NCBI GenBank assembly: GCA_036583965.1
Contig: JAZBQD010000021.1
Location: 16,172,266 to 16,236,265, forward strand
DNA: 64,000 nucleotides
From: Prunella strophiata
Lineage: Eukaryota > Chordata > Aves > Passeriformes > Prunellidae
Direction of reading: 5' to 3'
Of this stretch, positions 40,701-53,026 are shown piece after piece. Numbering within the stretch: the first letter of the stretch is position 1; each line of letters starts with the position of its first letter. Both the position numbers and the translations under genes were made by a program. A model generated the notes under the pieces. It saw nothing but the letters and a program-made list of their open reading frames with translations. It had not been told where the DNA came from and searched no databases.

Positions 40701-41490
40701 TGTTACACAGGTTCAAGCAGCAAGGAACAAAAGCAAGTTTCATGTACTTACCAGCAGAATCCTCTTCCTGGTTTCCATGTAGAGAATTACATCTTCTATC
40801 ATAGCTTGAGGGGGGAAACAAAGAAAAAAAAGCTAATAGTTTTGAGTATTTTCCATCTTTCAGTTGACTGGTTTTTCCTCACTCTTAACTATAAATACAG
40901 AAATTAATTTAAACAACAGTCAAATGCAGGCACCTGAAGTTTAAGCTTCTCACTTTTTACTTTTCCAGCAAATACTTAAACTTAATTGCACAGATCAGCA
41001 TTTGCAAGATTCCAGTCCTAGATTACAAGGGATTTCTCTTTCTCAAGCATTATCACTTTGTTCCTAATACTGGATTCATTACTCTATATTGAAATAATAA
41101 CTATGTTGGTTTGGAATTTTGAAGTAACCAAGAAAGTATTTTAATTTCTTAAATGTCTAGCTCTGATACAAAGCCTATCTGCATGTCTGTAAAAGTCTGT
41201 GTGTTTCAGTCTTTCTATCTATGCTGAGCATAAATAATGCTTCCAAGAATAATCCTGCATCATGCTAGCTGTCATTTTGGCTCCAGTTCAGTATTTTCTG
41301 CAAAGCTGAGCTGATATTTTTATTGGTTTTAAAAAGACATATAGGCATCTTGCATCTATGAGGGAAAGCAGAACCCTTGAAAAAAGCCTTGAAAATTAAG
41401 AAATAGCAGCAGTGCAGCAAAGTATATAGAAAAACTTGTCCTTTTCATTTTTCTAAATCCCTGGCATTGCCAGTCCAATCACTGAGGATA
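37800..41490. other. noncoding sequence, no gene recognised
   Basis: The longest frame is 125 codons (38784-39161, plus), with no recognisable product. Mixed unique sequence with no microsatellite of note. The CTCF-like motif near 39.4 kb is listed separately. Confidence 0.8.
39391..39406 (-). promoter_or_regulatory. CTCF-like motif
   Basis: The minus strand reads CCTCTAGATGGTGCCA, fitting the CC-N3-AG-N2-GG-N-GC pattern of CTCF sites (compare CCACTAGATGGCGC). Judged by eye. Same orientation as the candidate near 8.96 kb. Confidence 0.35.
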
Positions 41491-41495
41491 GGATC

Positions 41496-41689
41496 ACCAC
41501 TATCCCTTACAGTATGTGCTGACTTTAATTGCACTGTAACAGCCAGTCACTAACACCAACAGTAGGACCAGGTTTATATTGTATAATCTACAAGTTTTCA
41601 TTTAAGAGCATCTACAGGCTGCATGAAAACAAAATTGCCCAGCAGATGTTCCAGGCAGATTCAATAATCACACACCAGTGCTTCCAATT

Positions 41690-41725
<36 letters not shown>

Positions 41726-41731
41726 ACTATC
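41496..41731 (+). mobile_element. candidate retroposed insert with poly(A) tail
   Basis: A 30-base run of A (41694-41723) ends directly at ACCACTATC (41723-41731). The same nine bases occur at 41496-41504. The roughly 190 bp between the first copy and the A-run would be the inserted transcript fragment and the nine-base pair its target-site duplication, the classic signature of LINE-driven retroposition. An AATAAT lies about 25 bases before the tail, a weak polyadenylation-signal candidate. The body has no long open frame and resembles no RNA that I know. Alternative: an expanded A-tract beside a chance direct repeat. Poly(A)-tailed retrocopies are rare in birds, so confidence is limited. Confidence 0.35.
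41694..41723. repeat. 30-bp poly(A) tract
   Basis: Longest homopolymer in the window, 30 uninterrupted A residues. Length is likely polymorphic. Confidence 0.95.
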
Positions 41732-42988
41732 TGTAAGTAAAGTTACCTCATCTCCAAAAATTCACAGCTCCAGACTTCTCCCTGTAACTGAGCTGCACAG
41801 GTGAAGCAATGCACTGGCTAAGCTGGGCACCTGTGCAACAACTCACACAGCTCACACATGCCAGTGCCAGCTCTAGGCACAGGGCTCTTGATTGCCTTCC
41901 ACAGCATGGCATGGGATGCTGGATTAACTCCTAAAATAGTAGCTTTTGAAATAGATACTGTTTTTCCTGATAATTTCTCCCTTTCCTCATAAAGCAGATT
42001 TTCAATTCAGCTGCACAGTTATCTGAACACGGCAACTTCAACACATGATTTATGCTGGCCCCTGCCAGTCTGAAACTTAATAAATGCCTGAAATAATATT
42101 GTTGCAATAGATAAGGCAATCCCACACACTGAAGTTATTTTCTCTCCAACATGGGGCCAGCAACTGCATTAAATTATGTGCTGATACACAGCTGTAGTTT
42201 CAAATACAATTGTGCTCTCAAAGAGATGCAGATACAACTAGCTTGTTAACTTATTCTTAAAATATCTACCTTAAAAAAATTTAAAATAATTTTTTTCTTT
42301 TAAATGGTGCTGGTGGCTTCCCAAACTTCCCAACTCAAGAGCAGAGCAATTAAAAGGCACCTCAAGGACAAAAACCCCAAGAAGCTTCATATACAACTTC
42401 AAGAAAATTAATCACTTTCTCTTAAAAAGACAAATAATGGTCTTTTGAACACATCAGTGCTATTTATTAAGAATGGAGAAACAGTTCTTCACGTCTTGCA
42501 CACAAAATTTGTTCCCTTACTGTTTTGGTGAAAGAGAACAGAAACACATGGGTATATAACTTGCACCACAGCATTGTAAAAGTGATCTACACCAATAGAA
42601 AAGTCTAGATTTCTTCTGAAGATGATTTACTCATCTCTACACAATGATCACAGTCCATCAAAAGTGGAAAGCTGCTGCTGCTGAAAGCTGGGCTCTGCAT
42701 ACCCACACAGCACATAACACCTGGGGGCAAACAGACAGCAGAGCAGGAAACATGTGCAGGGAAAAGACAAAAGCTTATTTCTAACAGCAGCATCTCAACT
42801 GTATCTTTGGGATTTAGTCACCATCAGCCTCAGCTTTACATTAACTGGAAAACCCCTCTGCTGGGACAACTGAGGCAGCTTGGGATGGTCTTACCTCACC
42901 TCAGAGTCCCTGAGCAGAACTCAGCCACAGACTGCCCCCAGCCAAAACCACACCAAGGGCCTTGAGCTCCTCAAGGGCACTAATTAAT
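41732..42988. other. noncoding sequence, no gene recognised
   Basis: Unique sequence with only small open frames (up to 64 codons). No regulatory or repeat structure noted apart from the flanking elements. Confidence 0.75.
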
Positions 42989-43168
42989 AACCTAACCTAG
43001 CCTAGCCCAGCCCAACTCAGCCCAGCCCAGCCAAGCCCAACCCAGCCCAGCCCAGCCCAGCCCAACCCAATCCAACCCAATCCAACCCAAACCCAATCCA
43101 GCTCAGCTCAGCTCAGCTCAGCCCAGCCCAGCCCAGCCCAGCCCAGCCCAGCCCAGTCCAGTCCAGTC
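42989..43168. repeat. pentanucleotide tandem repeat (CCCAG)n and variants
   Basis: About 35 five-base units run from CCTAA/CCTAG through CCCAG, CCCAA and TCCAA variants. These are followed by four GCTCA (43101-43120), seven identical GCCCA (43121-43155) and two GTCCA units. Variants are clustered in blocks, as expected from slippage or unequal exchange. The minus strand reads (TGGGC)n and (TGAGC)n, so it is G-rich and can form G-quadruplexes (GGG runs spaced by two bases). Confidence 0.95.
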
Positions 43169-43169
43169 T

Positions 43170-43800
43170 CAAATCCAGTATTTAGCTAATATAAATGATC
43201 TTTTTTGAGTTTGCAGACTGATACATTTCTCAAGGCAAAACCACCACTGTAATCTAACAGAAAAATAACCCTATTGTCTTATGTTCTGTTACATGGAAAT
43301 GTTTCCTTCTTGGCACAAGATTGGTCATGTGTGCCTCCCCACTCAGGTGTAGAGCTGCAGTCCATCTTTCCCTGGAATCATGCTATGTTACTGAGGCAAA
43401 GCTCAGGTACAGCTGTGCAGAGATAAGACATTAATGTGCTGCTTACAAAGGCTGGCTTGGATTCTCTGTGTCTCAATTTTCATTCACAAAGTAGGAAATA
43501 CATTCTGCTTTTTCACACATTAGACTGTTCACAGCAAGGCATCAGGCACCCCCATGTCCTGTCTAAACTTCCTCATCCTCAAAACTGTAGAACATGTGGC
43601 CCAAGTGGAGCCAATGGACAGGACTGGTGCAGGAATTTTGGGTTTAGTTGATCATTTAGAAATGTTTCAACACCAGATGCCAGATGTGAATACAAGAGAG
43701 TCTGTAGCTGTGAGGTTGTATTCAAGGTACCAAGGACTTAGATTCCACAAACAAAACCTCAAAGTGGGTAGTCAAGTTTTTGTTAGGTCTCAAAATATAC
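43170..43800. other. noncoding sequence, no gene recognised
   Basis: Unique DNA with two short overlapping plus-strand frames (43436-43651 and 43554-43808) that show no recognisable product. Nothing else seen. Confidence 0.7.
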
Positions 43801-45120
43801 ATAAGTAGCACTGGTCAAGCTAATTACTCCAAGCCTTTCTGTAGAAAATTTTATTTCATTTCTGTGTGAAACCTTTCAAACAAGTATACAGTTTTAATCA
43901 CAGTAAAAATAATCCAACCAGTGGTGCAGAAGTGAGGTTTCTTACACTGCTTAGGTTCCCTGAATAGATTAAACCCTCTGTTCTACACTAACATTAACAG
44001 CTGTCTTTACTAAATTTTTTTTGTAATAGTGTAGGTGTAATACTGTACAGGTGAACAAGCAAATGAAAGATTCCTGATACAAACATTGCCTGTTATTTGA
44101 TTTAATGCTCAAAGTTGATTTCTTCATTGAAATACTCTGCTCAGTGTAACTTGTTTATTCAGAAAATCTCATAAACTGCTGCTGTCTCTCACAGTTGAGA
44201 AGGATCACAACACAGCATTTCTAATGAAGGATTTATTTGCCTTTCTCTAATTTGGGTGGCAAACACAAAGAGAATTTGTCCTAAAGTAAGCATAACTCAG
44301 CTTTAATCTAAGGATGTCACTAGTGTCAACTCATTTTCATGTAATTATTAGACCTTGGAGGATCATTTAACATTTACCATTTTTCATTGAAAGTGCTATA
44401 TTTGTTGAAGCAATCATTTAGACACAAGGTCATATAAACTTGACACTAATTCATCACTGCTTTTAAGTGACTCACTGTTTAATGCTGTGATTATATAGAT
44501 ATTCTTATGCTAATGCAGGGCTTGGGAACACCTGTTTGTTTCCATAAAACATCAGTTTCAATCTCAGTGTAATAAACATAAGACACAAAGGATCTAGTGG
44601 GTCATTCTGTGCACTTCCCTACACTACACAATGCAGAATTATTTTTCAAGTGATGACACAGATTTTATGTGATTCAAATAACTAGGGAAGTTATTGAATA
44701 GTCTAATATCTCAGGTGGTTTCTTTTATTTCTTTTACTCCTTTGCCTCTAATTCTTTACCTGGCATTCCCTATTTTTACATGTTGGTTCTCTTTCATAAT
44801 CAGATTCTTAATTTAAGTCGTATTATTCTATTTTTGTATTCCTGTCCAGTCCATCTGGAAGACACAATACAAATGTATGCAAAGAGAAAATTGCCTTGCC
44901 AGCTTGTAATCTATTGTCTTTGTTACTAGGTCAAATAAATTTTTTATTAGTGAAACAAGCTTGTTAATGCTAAACAGTTTTACACTTGTAGGATTACTGT
45001 GAAGCCTGGTTTTAGTTTCACCCTATTAATATAAAAAGATGATTAGACAAATCATCGATAAACAATGAGTCATTAAATCATCAGTAATTAATCTTGACTT
45101 ATGTGGTCATATTTTAATAG
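43801..45120. other. strong candidate conserved noncoding region
   Basis: 1.3 kb with no 60-codon ATG frame, no simple repeat and dense developmental motifs. ATGCTAAT (POU/octamer-like) lies at 44507-44514. A composite cluster lies at 45058-45090: ATAAACA (forkhead), ACAATG (SOX), TGAGTCA (AP-1, 45066-45072) and TAATTA (45085-45090). The base pattern, with long unique AT-rich text and few CpG, is that of deeply conserved enhancers near developmental genes. No target gene is visible in the window. Conservation was not tested. Confidence 0.4.
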
Positions 45121-48100
45121 CTGGGATCAATACACTGTGTACCACCAATTGTCAATATTTGGCCACTGACTGGAAGGGATTGTTCCAAGGGTGGTTTTCC
45201 TTGCCAAGTGCAAACACACCACGTCTGCCCTTTGATTGCTCTTGGTATTTCCCTGGGAATGTGTAATTTCTATCCCTGCATGTGCCAAATGCTACAGTGA
45301 AAGTGTGGGTTTGTTTCTTGCAGCCAAGCTAAAAACTCACCATGTTCCAAATGGTGAAACACCTGAACTGGTTAAGTACTGCAGAATGGAATTTCACAGG
45401 ATTTAAGAGAATGAAACAGTGATCAGATCTTTCAGAAGCTTCATTAAGGCATTCAATGTTTAATTTCCACTGATTCATATAAATTATATTTTAAAACATA
45501 TAGATACCTGAAACCAACACAGCTCCTTTCTGCTACAAAACAGGAAAAAAACACTTTCCCACTTAGGATCTGCTGTATATGAAGAATATTCAGTTTAACT
45601 GAATGACTATTAGCAAATTATTTTTTTGCAGGCATTTCAATAAGTACACCCCCTAATAAGTCTACAACAGTTTAGTATTCAGATGTTCTTCATCAGCTTG
45701 AAAGCAAGGAGCACAGCAAAAGGTATTGATCCTCAAAATGATCTAATCCTGTCTTTGGATCAGATTAAAGAAACACTGAAATTATGGTTACTCCAGTCAA
45801 TATGTCTGTTAGAAAAACAGTAGAATTTTATGTCCTTTAGTGTTACTTTTATTCTTCAGAAATACAACTACCACAGAAAATGCATTTTGAAAATAAGTAT
45901 ATGAAAATATAACCATATATTCACCACATGTCTGGATTTAACAATAGAGAGTTTAGAGTATTCAAGCTTGGAGACAACCAAACAAGTTTAGATCTAATAA
46001 TGCTCTGGTTTCCATGGGTCCTCACAAAGGAAAATTAGACAAATATACATCTCAAGTAGTGAAATGTGCAAATCCATTTTAGCTCAAAACAGATGCAAAA
46101 AAAAAAAATTTATTTTTTTTTTCCTATCATTATTTTTCCTTGGTGTGCTCTCATGGTTTCCTCATCCTGGGTGGGATCTGGGTCACACATGTGCAGTATT
46201 ATCACTGCATGGTAACTGCAATTGCTTTCATTAAAACAACCTGTTTCTTCTTCCTGTTAAATACAAACAAATGTTAAATTTTTAGTTGTGTCTCTAAAAC
46301 AGACAATGAGGAAGGGGATGAACCATGGTGAAGCTGTGGCCAGGGACCAGTACAAGGTGAATCAGGCAAAGTGGAAGTGACTGGTTTGGGCTGAGAACCC
46401 AAAGTCTGCACCAGCAGATTGGAACACCACTGGTATGCAGAGAAGGCAAACAGAACAGAAGGGAAGCTCTGGGGATCTCCTCACCTCCCAAAGTCCTGAT
46501 CCCACAGCAGAGGTGCTGCAGTAGGTGTGTGGCACCTCCCTTCCCTGGAATTATCTATCATGTTGCTATGAAACCAGTGTGTGTGACAGAAGTCTGGCAC
46601 TGCCCTTAAATGTTAACATTAGTCATCAGCTGAAACGTAGTTTAATCTTTTAGTTTACTGTCTATTTTGAAATATAAACCTAATGAATTTTTTAAATCAT
46701 GGTTTTTGCTCATTCATTTGAACAGATGCACTTGATTCTCATTTTGCACTTGCCCTTCACTTATTTTTAGAGGTGACTTTTTGACTAGCAACGATTAAAG
46801 CACACTGACCTGAATATAAGTGGTGTAAAATGTGAAGCCTTTTTGCTAAAGGAAGATCAGTTGTTCAAAGGCTCAATTGTATTTTACTTACTAGAAGGTG
46901 GCAAATGAACCACCTGTGATTTATATTAAGTGGCTTTTGGATAAAAATGACAATACAGGAGTGCAGCTTCTTAACTCCCCAAAGCAGATATGCCCCTTCT
47001 AAATTCACTGGATACTTTCACGAAATGTTTCATTTAAAATAGATAACGTGAAATAGCTTTCAACTGAATTGTTTCCAAAACTTCCCCAGGCTTTTAGAAT
47101 TAGTAGGCGAAATCTGGCATGCTTAGAATTTATTCATAGTAGAAGTCTATTCAAATCTTTTCTGCTTTTTTAGTGTCTAAATGGGGTTCTCCATTTTGAA
47201 TAAACTAGTTAGGGAACTGAAAGAAGTTCTCTGCACCTGCAGAAGTGGCTGCAGATGTCAAAAGTTTTTTACTGTATCAAGCACTGGCTTCCAGGTGCTT
47301 CTCTTGTGACTTTTTTTCATCTGGTCTGAATATCATTATAGCTTCTTAAAAGCAAATCAGCTACTTACTAAAAGAGTTTAAATATGGTATAGTTAGGCTT
47401 TATACAGATTTTTTAATCTGTAATCTCAGGTTTTATACAAGTGATTACATTTTCTAAATGTTTGAGATATACATATATATGTTTGTAGATATACAGATTG
47501 ATACAAATGCCATTGCTTTTGGTTTTGTTTTTTAAACAAACAAAAAGTTTGAGAGGACTAGATGAATAAAGATTATTGATCAGGAAATAAGAGAAAACAT
47601 TTTAAGTAAACAGTTTTCTATCTTTTTCCAGCTAAGACATAGTTCCTGTTTGTCAGAACATATGTGATTACTCCTCCTATGGGAATATCTTTAGAGATAG
47701 TGATGTGGTTCTACTTGTTAAGCCATTACTGTGTTGATATCTAACATCAAACACAACACAAAGTAATTTTACATAAAGTGTAACTGTCATGACTGAAATG
47801 TTTCTAATGTAGAGCTCCAAGCTGTGGTGGTATCAGTTTGTGATAGAGAAAATCCTAATGTATACATCCAAATATTGTTTGTGCATCTTGATATTCAGAA
47901 AAGCAGTAGAAAAGCAAAATGTTTATAATTCTCCTTAGTGGATATTCAAGCTATTCTTGAAATAAATGATCCCCTTTACAATTCTTACATTTATCTGAGG
48001 AAAAATCAAAGCTCCTGGGAAGTTGTAGATCCTGTATATACACACACCTCTAATGTGTCCCAATGAACCAGAGCAGCCACAATTACACAAACCAAAGAAC

Positions 48101-51100
48101 ACAAGTGACATTCATGGCAGTAATGATGGACTGGATACTGAGCTTTGCACCTGAGGATGGGCAGAAACAGTGTCAAAGTGCAGAGCTGGATCTGACCCTG
48201 TGCTTGAAAAAAACATCCAGTCATACTTGTTCTACAAATCACCTCGGGTTACGTAGATTATATCTAAATTTTATCAATTACTTTAAAGCTTTAGATTGCC
48301 TTCAGTTCTTTGCAAGAAGGGGGTTTTTTACCACATATAGGAAGGAAGAACACCAAATATATGAGATGGCTATGAGGATGAAAGGAAAAGTGAATCTGTT
48401 GAATACTGCTCAGGGAGCTTTGCTGTCCATCATATGAATTGTGGCTGGAGTTATGAAACTGATAAATCACTGAAAGTCTCGGTGGAGACGGAGTCAGCAA
48501 TTTCCTATTAGGACCGTGTTATGTATCACTCAAAACTTACACAAAGGGGAGTATCAAAGCCTGGTGGTATTTTTTTTTTAATCTGAGTGTTTGCCCTGGC
48601 TTAGTAGAGCAGTTTGGAAAAGCTGTATTTCACTGGACAGTCTGGGAGAGTTGGTCCTGCTCCCGGGAGCTGCAGGTTCCTGAGCATTGAGATCTCAAAG
48701 GCTGGCAGACAAATCCCAGTGTGGGCAGTGGGGACCACAGAAGGTTCAGCACCACTGCAGAGTGAGAGGAACACAAGAACAGGCCCAGTGTGATGGAAAT
48801 TCAGCCCAGCAATCCAGATGGGCTGGACTATCCAGAATTTTAAGGATATGTAAATCAACAGGACACTATGAGGGGCACTTCAGCCACATCTCTGCCAGAA
48901 GAATTTCCTTACCACTGCAGGGAGTTTTAAGTGTGCACTGGAAAATAACCATTTTGAGTTGTTTGCAATGAAGCAATATATTGGCATAAGGCAACACTTT
49001 AAAAAAATAAGATTTATTTGTTATCTTCTCTGCTCTGTTGTGATAATTTTAAAAAATCAACCTGCATTATGATGCATTCATTTATTCTACTAATATCCTG
49101 GCACATCAAACGCCTACCAATTCAAAGCCTAGATTTTTCATTCCAGCACATACTCAAAACTGCTGCTGAATTCCAACTATTATTAATGTGTATTTGGGTC
49201 TAATGGTTTTGTATCTGTGATTTTTTTCTAGCAGCATTCAATTCAGTGGAGGTTTCACTGTGTAAGTTCAGAAAACTGGCAGAATTACAGTCCCTGTTAC
49301 ACTTTTCTGTTGTCAAAAATAATATTGCTGTTGCAATTTCCAGAATCACTGAAAAATGTCCTTCAGCCCCAAGAACACAGTAATGCCTTGCAAAAAGAGA
49401 AAAGCTTGGTATCTGGCAATGTCCTTTCATTTTTGTCTGTCTGATACATGTTTGTTCCCTTTACAGACTTTAATCCAATATTTATTAAGCAGCTGATGAT
49501 TGCTGTAGCTTGATAAAGCCCTCAAAAAGACTCTTTAGCCAGATCATTAAAATTAAACACATGTTAAATCAATCTTACTGAAAAGTGGTCTTTATGTGGA
49601 AAAATGGCCTTAAGCAGATGCGTGTAGTTCTCCAAGGGTCAAACACTGCTCACAAATGAGTTTCTTTCCCCATCCCTAGGAGAGGTGTAGATGCAGATAA
49701 GAGGGCAAAGTTTGGCCCCTTTCTAATGATGTGTGTGGCAACAAAGGCTCTGCAAACACATGGGCTCAGCTGTGCAGCTGCCAGCTCCTCTTGCAGGGCC
49801 AGCTTCAGTTGGGTTTCCTTGAAAGCACTGCAGCATTATACAGTTTTGGCAACATCTTCACCAGGGAGCAGAAATTGAAATACTCCATTTCATTCCCTGG
49901 TAATTTGTTCCTATTCTCTGTTAGCAAAAGCAAGCTGAACACGTGTAAACTTCTCATTTGGGTCTTTCAGTGGAAAATGGAAGTAACAATAGTCAAGTCT
50001 CTAATAGTCCCAGTGGAAACTCTTACTCAGCACATTGATCTGAACAAAGGTGACCCCCTGAAAAGGAATGGGATTGTCCAGACAAAATACAGGGAAATAA
50101 ATGTGTAAGTTATTTGAACCCCATTAAAGTGTTACACCAAGTCATTTAAGCTGTCATTTCTGTGAACCAGCAGAGACTTTAATAGCTAACAATTAACTGG
50201 GGGGACGTTGAGGAAAAAGTAGCATGAAAGAGATTATTTTCATAGATGAACATTTTATCAAGGGAATGTTGAGAATGTCAGGAATGGCTGTTGTTCATTG
50301 AACAGCAGTGCCTGGGTTGAGCTGGAACATGTCAGTAAGGCAACCTGCCAAGGAATAAATAATGTCACTGTCATGCATTTAGGGTCCTCAAACAAAAAAC
50401 TAAAACAGAAAGTTCATGGAGAGCTTTAGAAATAAAGCATCCTGGATTTTCTTTAACATATTTTTCAAAAGGCACAGTCCCTCGTGGGACGTCAGCTGAT
50501 TCAGTCAAGGCAGTTGTTCTTGTTGTATTTTCCTCATCTGCCAGTTAAATATTTTTTAATATTTCAGTTAATGCACACATTCACTGCACTTGCTCCTCTA
50601 TGAAGTTGTTTGGATTTTTAGACATACAGTCATCATTTAATCCACTTTACACAATGCATATATAAGTATCAGATGGTGTCTTTTCCAGATATACTTTCAA
50701 GATTTATGTAGATCTGTGTCTTAAGTTTGTACATCATTTGATTGAAGTAACAATGGAATACAATAAGAGTGATTCACAAACTCTGCAATCGATAAAACAT
50801 TGGTCAGATAATGAACTGCTAATTATTTGTCACTTGAGCAGATGTGCAGGAATTTATGTTTTGTCAGGTCTGGCAAGGGCATTCTTGTGACAGAATCCTT
50901 AGAAGACAATGTAATGGTGAGACAGGTGGTATTAAAATATTAAGTCAAAATGGACTCAAGTGGACTGTAGTCATTACGGATGTTCACAGTTCATCTAGGA
51001 AGAATTAAGATGTTAAATATGAAATTCCCCTACTGCCAATGAATGAATCATCCATCAGTCTGTGTACTTTGTCATATATTAATTGTACTTGCCAACACAA

Positions 51101-52830
51101 TTTCAGTGAGAAGTTCTTCAGGTTTACTAATGACACAAGGCTTTGTAGACAGCAGTATTACCTGTATGATGGGCATATAGTTGTATATCTGTATATAAAG
51201 CAGATAACTGTTAACTTCCTGAGAGATTTGTTGGATCTCACTGGTTTCTCTGAAGAAAATACCTGATAGTAAGTCTTAACAATCATGAACTCGAACAGGG
51301 CAGATTGATAAAATATCAAAAACACCTGAAAATGCAGTTAGGAATTAATCTTATTTTTAAGAGATATTCAGTTAATTTAGGAAATAAACACTGGCAGCAG
51401 CACTTTCAAAACTGAAGGGTTTCTCTAGGCAGAACAATCAATCCCAGCTCCACTACCTCAACTCAGCAGGACTCAAGTTCTAGGGTGGACCCACTGAAAA
51501 AGCCACAATTTCCCTGAAAAGACTCATGTCATCCTTTTAATTATTTTTTAGTTTTTATGTTACAATCTAGAGATTATCTAGGAAGATGATTCCCCTATTG
51601 ATTTTTTTTCAGTTCTCTGGCAACTAAATTAGAACAGCCAGGAGACTTCCAAGTTTGTGTTCTTTTTGCCTGGCACCTGAACAAATTAAATCTCTCTGTT
51701 TGGAGAAAAATTAGATCATAACAACAAGCTTCACTGCAGGACTTCACAGTATCCATGGGAGAAAGGAAGACTGATGCTTGGAGAGAAAGCCTAGCATGTC
51801 CTAAGTTAATTAAGCATAACAGCAGAGATACATCATGTATTTGTTCAGATCATGGCACTGATTTGAAACTCTCTGAATTTCAGGACATTCACCTTTGGGG
51901 AAACAGTGGGACTAGAAACAGACCCCTATAAAATTGCAGCAACTAGCAGGGAAGAAAAGGCCACAGGGAGATCAGATGATTTCTTGAGCTTTGCAGACAA
52001 TTTGAGAGAAAAAAAGGTTAATTCTCCTTCAGGATGCAACCAAGCAGAAAATCAGCCAGTCCAAACACACTCAGTTTTTACCATCTCTGCAAACTATCCT
52101 GAAATAATAAAGAAAGAAATCTGAATTTACTTTTCTCAAGAGTTTTCAACAGTTACATTGACCAGGATACAATATTTTTAAGAGCAGCACTGATTAAAGT
52201 CAAAATTCTCCAAAGTGAATGAATAACAAGAGGGGGTGTGTGAATTGTACTTGTCCATGTCCTGCTTCAGACAGCTGCAGCTCTCAGCTCTGCAGCTTGC
52301 TTTGGGTGGTGCTGTTGTAAGGAATATTCCCCTTATTTTCCAAAATTGTATTCCTGCCTTTGACCTGAGCACCCTTCTCATTGCCCTGCAATCATCTGCA
52401 CCATTGATTTCAGTGAAATTGCTTCTATCTAAAGCAATTAAAATAATGCAGGAAAGATACATCACCTTGAGTCTAAGCCAGCTGGTTCAGGAAGAGCATC
52501 CTGACATCCCTCCACTGCCTTGTTTTAAAAGATACTTGTGCAAAACAACAATTGTACTGGACCACTTGGGGAAGATGGGCACTCAGCATGAGTTACCAGC
52601 TGGCAATAGTTTTACAAAGAATTGCTCAAATGCCATGACTGCAAACAGCAAAGTAGGCAAGCAGAGGTCCAGACTAAGACATTTACTGTAATATAATTCA
52701 TAATTTTTTTTAAATATAGCATTCAATGGCACTTTGCATTTTCAAAGCACTATAGGAGTAAAGGGAAGAATGTTGTACTGAAGTATCTCAGATATCACAG
52801 AAAGAGAAGCAAAGGTTCAGCTTTTTTTGA
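45121..52830. other. noncoding sequence, some enhancer-like patches
   Basis: No supported gene. Frames of 124 codons (48063-48437), 125 codons (49731-50108) and 151 codons (52236-52691) on the plus strand show no domain or family pattern. AT-rich, stop-dense patches at about 46610-46740 and 46890-47200 resemble the block at 44 kb. Contains an A12 followed by T-rich sequence at 46097-46122 and a T-tract near 48571. Confidence 0.75.
52401..52420 (+). repeat. possible ancient amniote repeat motif
   Basis: CCATTGATTTCAGTGAAATT resembles the CATTGACTTCARTGG string also seen at 12.55 kb (minus) and 62.52 kb. It is isolated and diverged, so it may be chance. Confidence 0.2.

Positions 52831-52834
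<4 letters not shown>

Positions 52835-52871
<37 letters not shown>
52835..52871. repeat. (TA)18 microsatellite
   Basis: Eighteen uninterrupted TA dinucleotides, followed by AATTCC. Such a tract can extrude as a cruciform and is likely length-polymorphic. Confidence 0.97.
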
Positions 52872-52873
<2 letters not shown>

Positions 52874-53007
52874 TCCACAACTCAGTCAATGAAGATGACT
52901 GCAAAGAAGGGCATGCATCCACTAGCACCACTGAAACTATGGAAAGTGACTTTTCAAACAAAGAAGGAAAACTCTAGAATCCAGTAAATTATTCCTTCCT
53001 CCCCTTG

Positions 53008-53026
53008 CCCCTTGTCCCAAGGGGAG
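53008..53026. promoter_or_regulatory. EBF-like palindrome
   Basis: CCCCTTG (53008-53014) and CAAGGGG (53018-53024) form a perfect 7-bp inverted repeat with a 3-base loop. The segment GTCCCAAGGGGA fits the TCCC-NN-GGGA pattern of EBF-family sites. Candidate only. Confidence 0.22.

Noticed and set aside
42989..43168. CRISPR array or true immunoglobulin switch region
   Set aside because: The unit is 5 bp with no spacers, so it is not CRISPR. No Ig constant-region exon is recognisable and the tract is only 180 bp, far shorter than switch regions.
52236..52691. 151-codon plus-strand open frame
   Set aside because: No recognisable family, no splice or promoter context, and the end runs into AT-rich noncoding text. 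Length alone is not enough.
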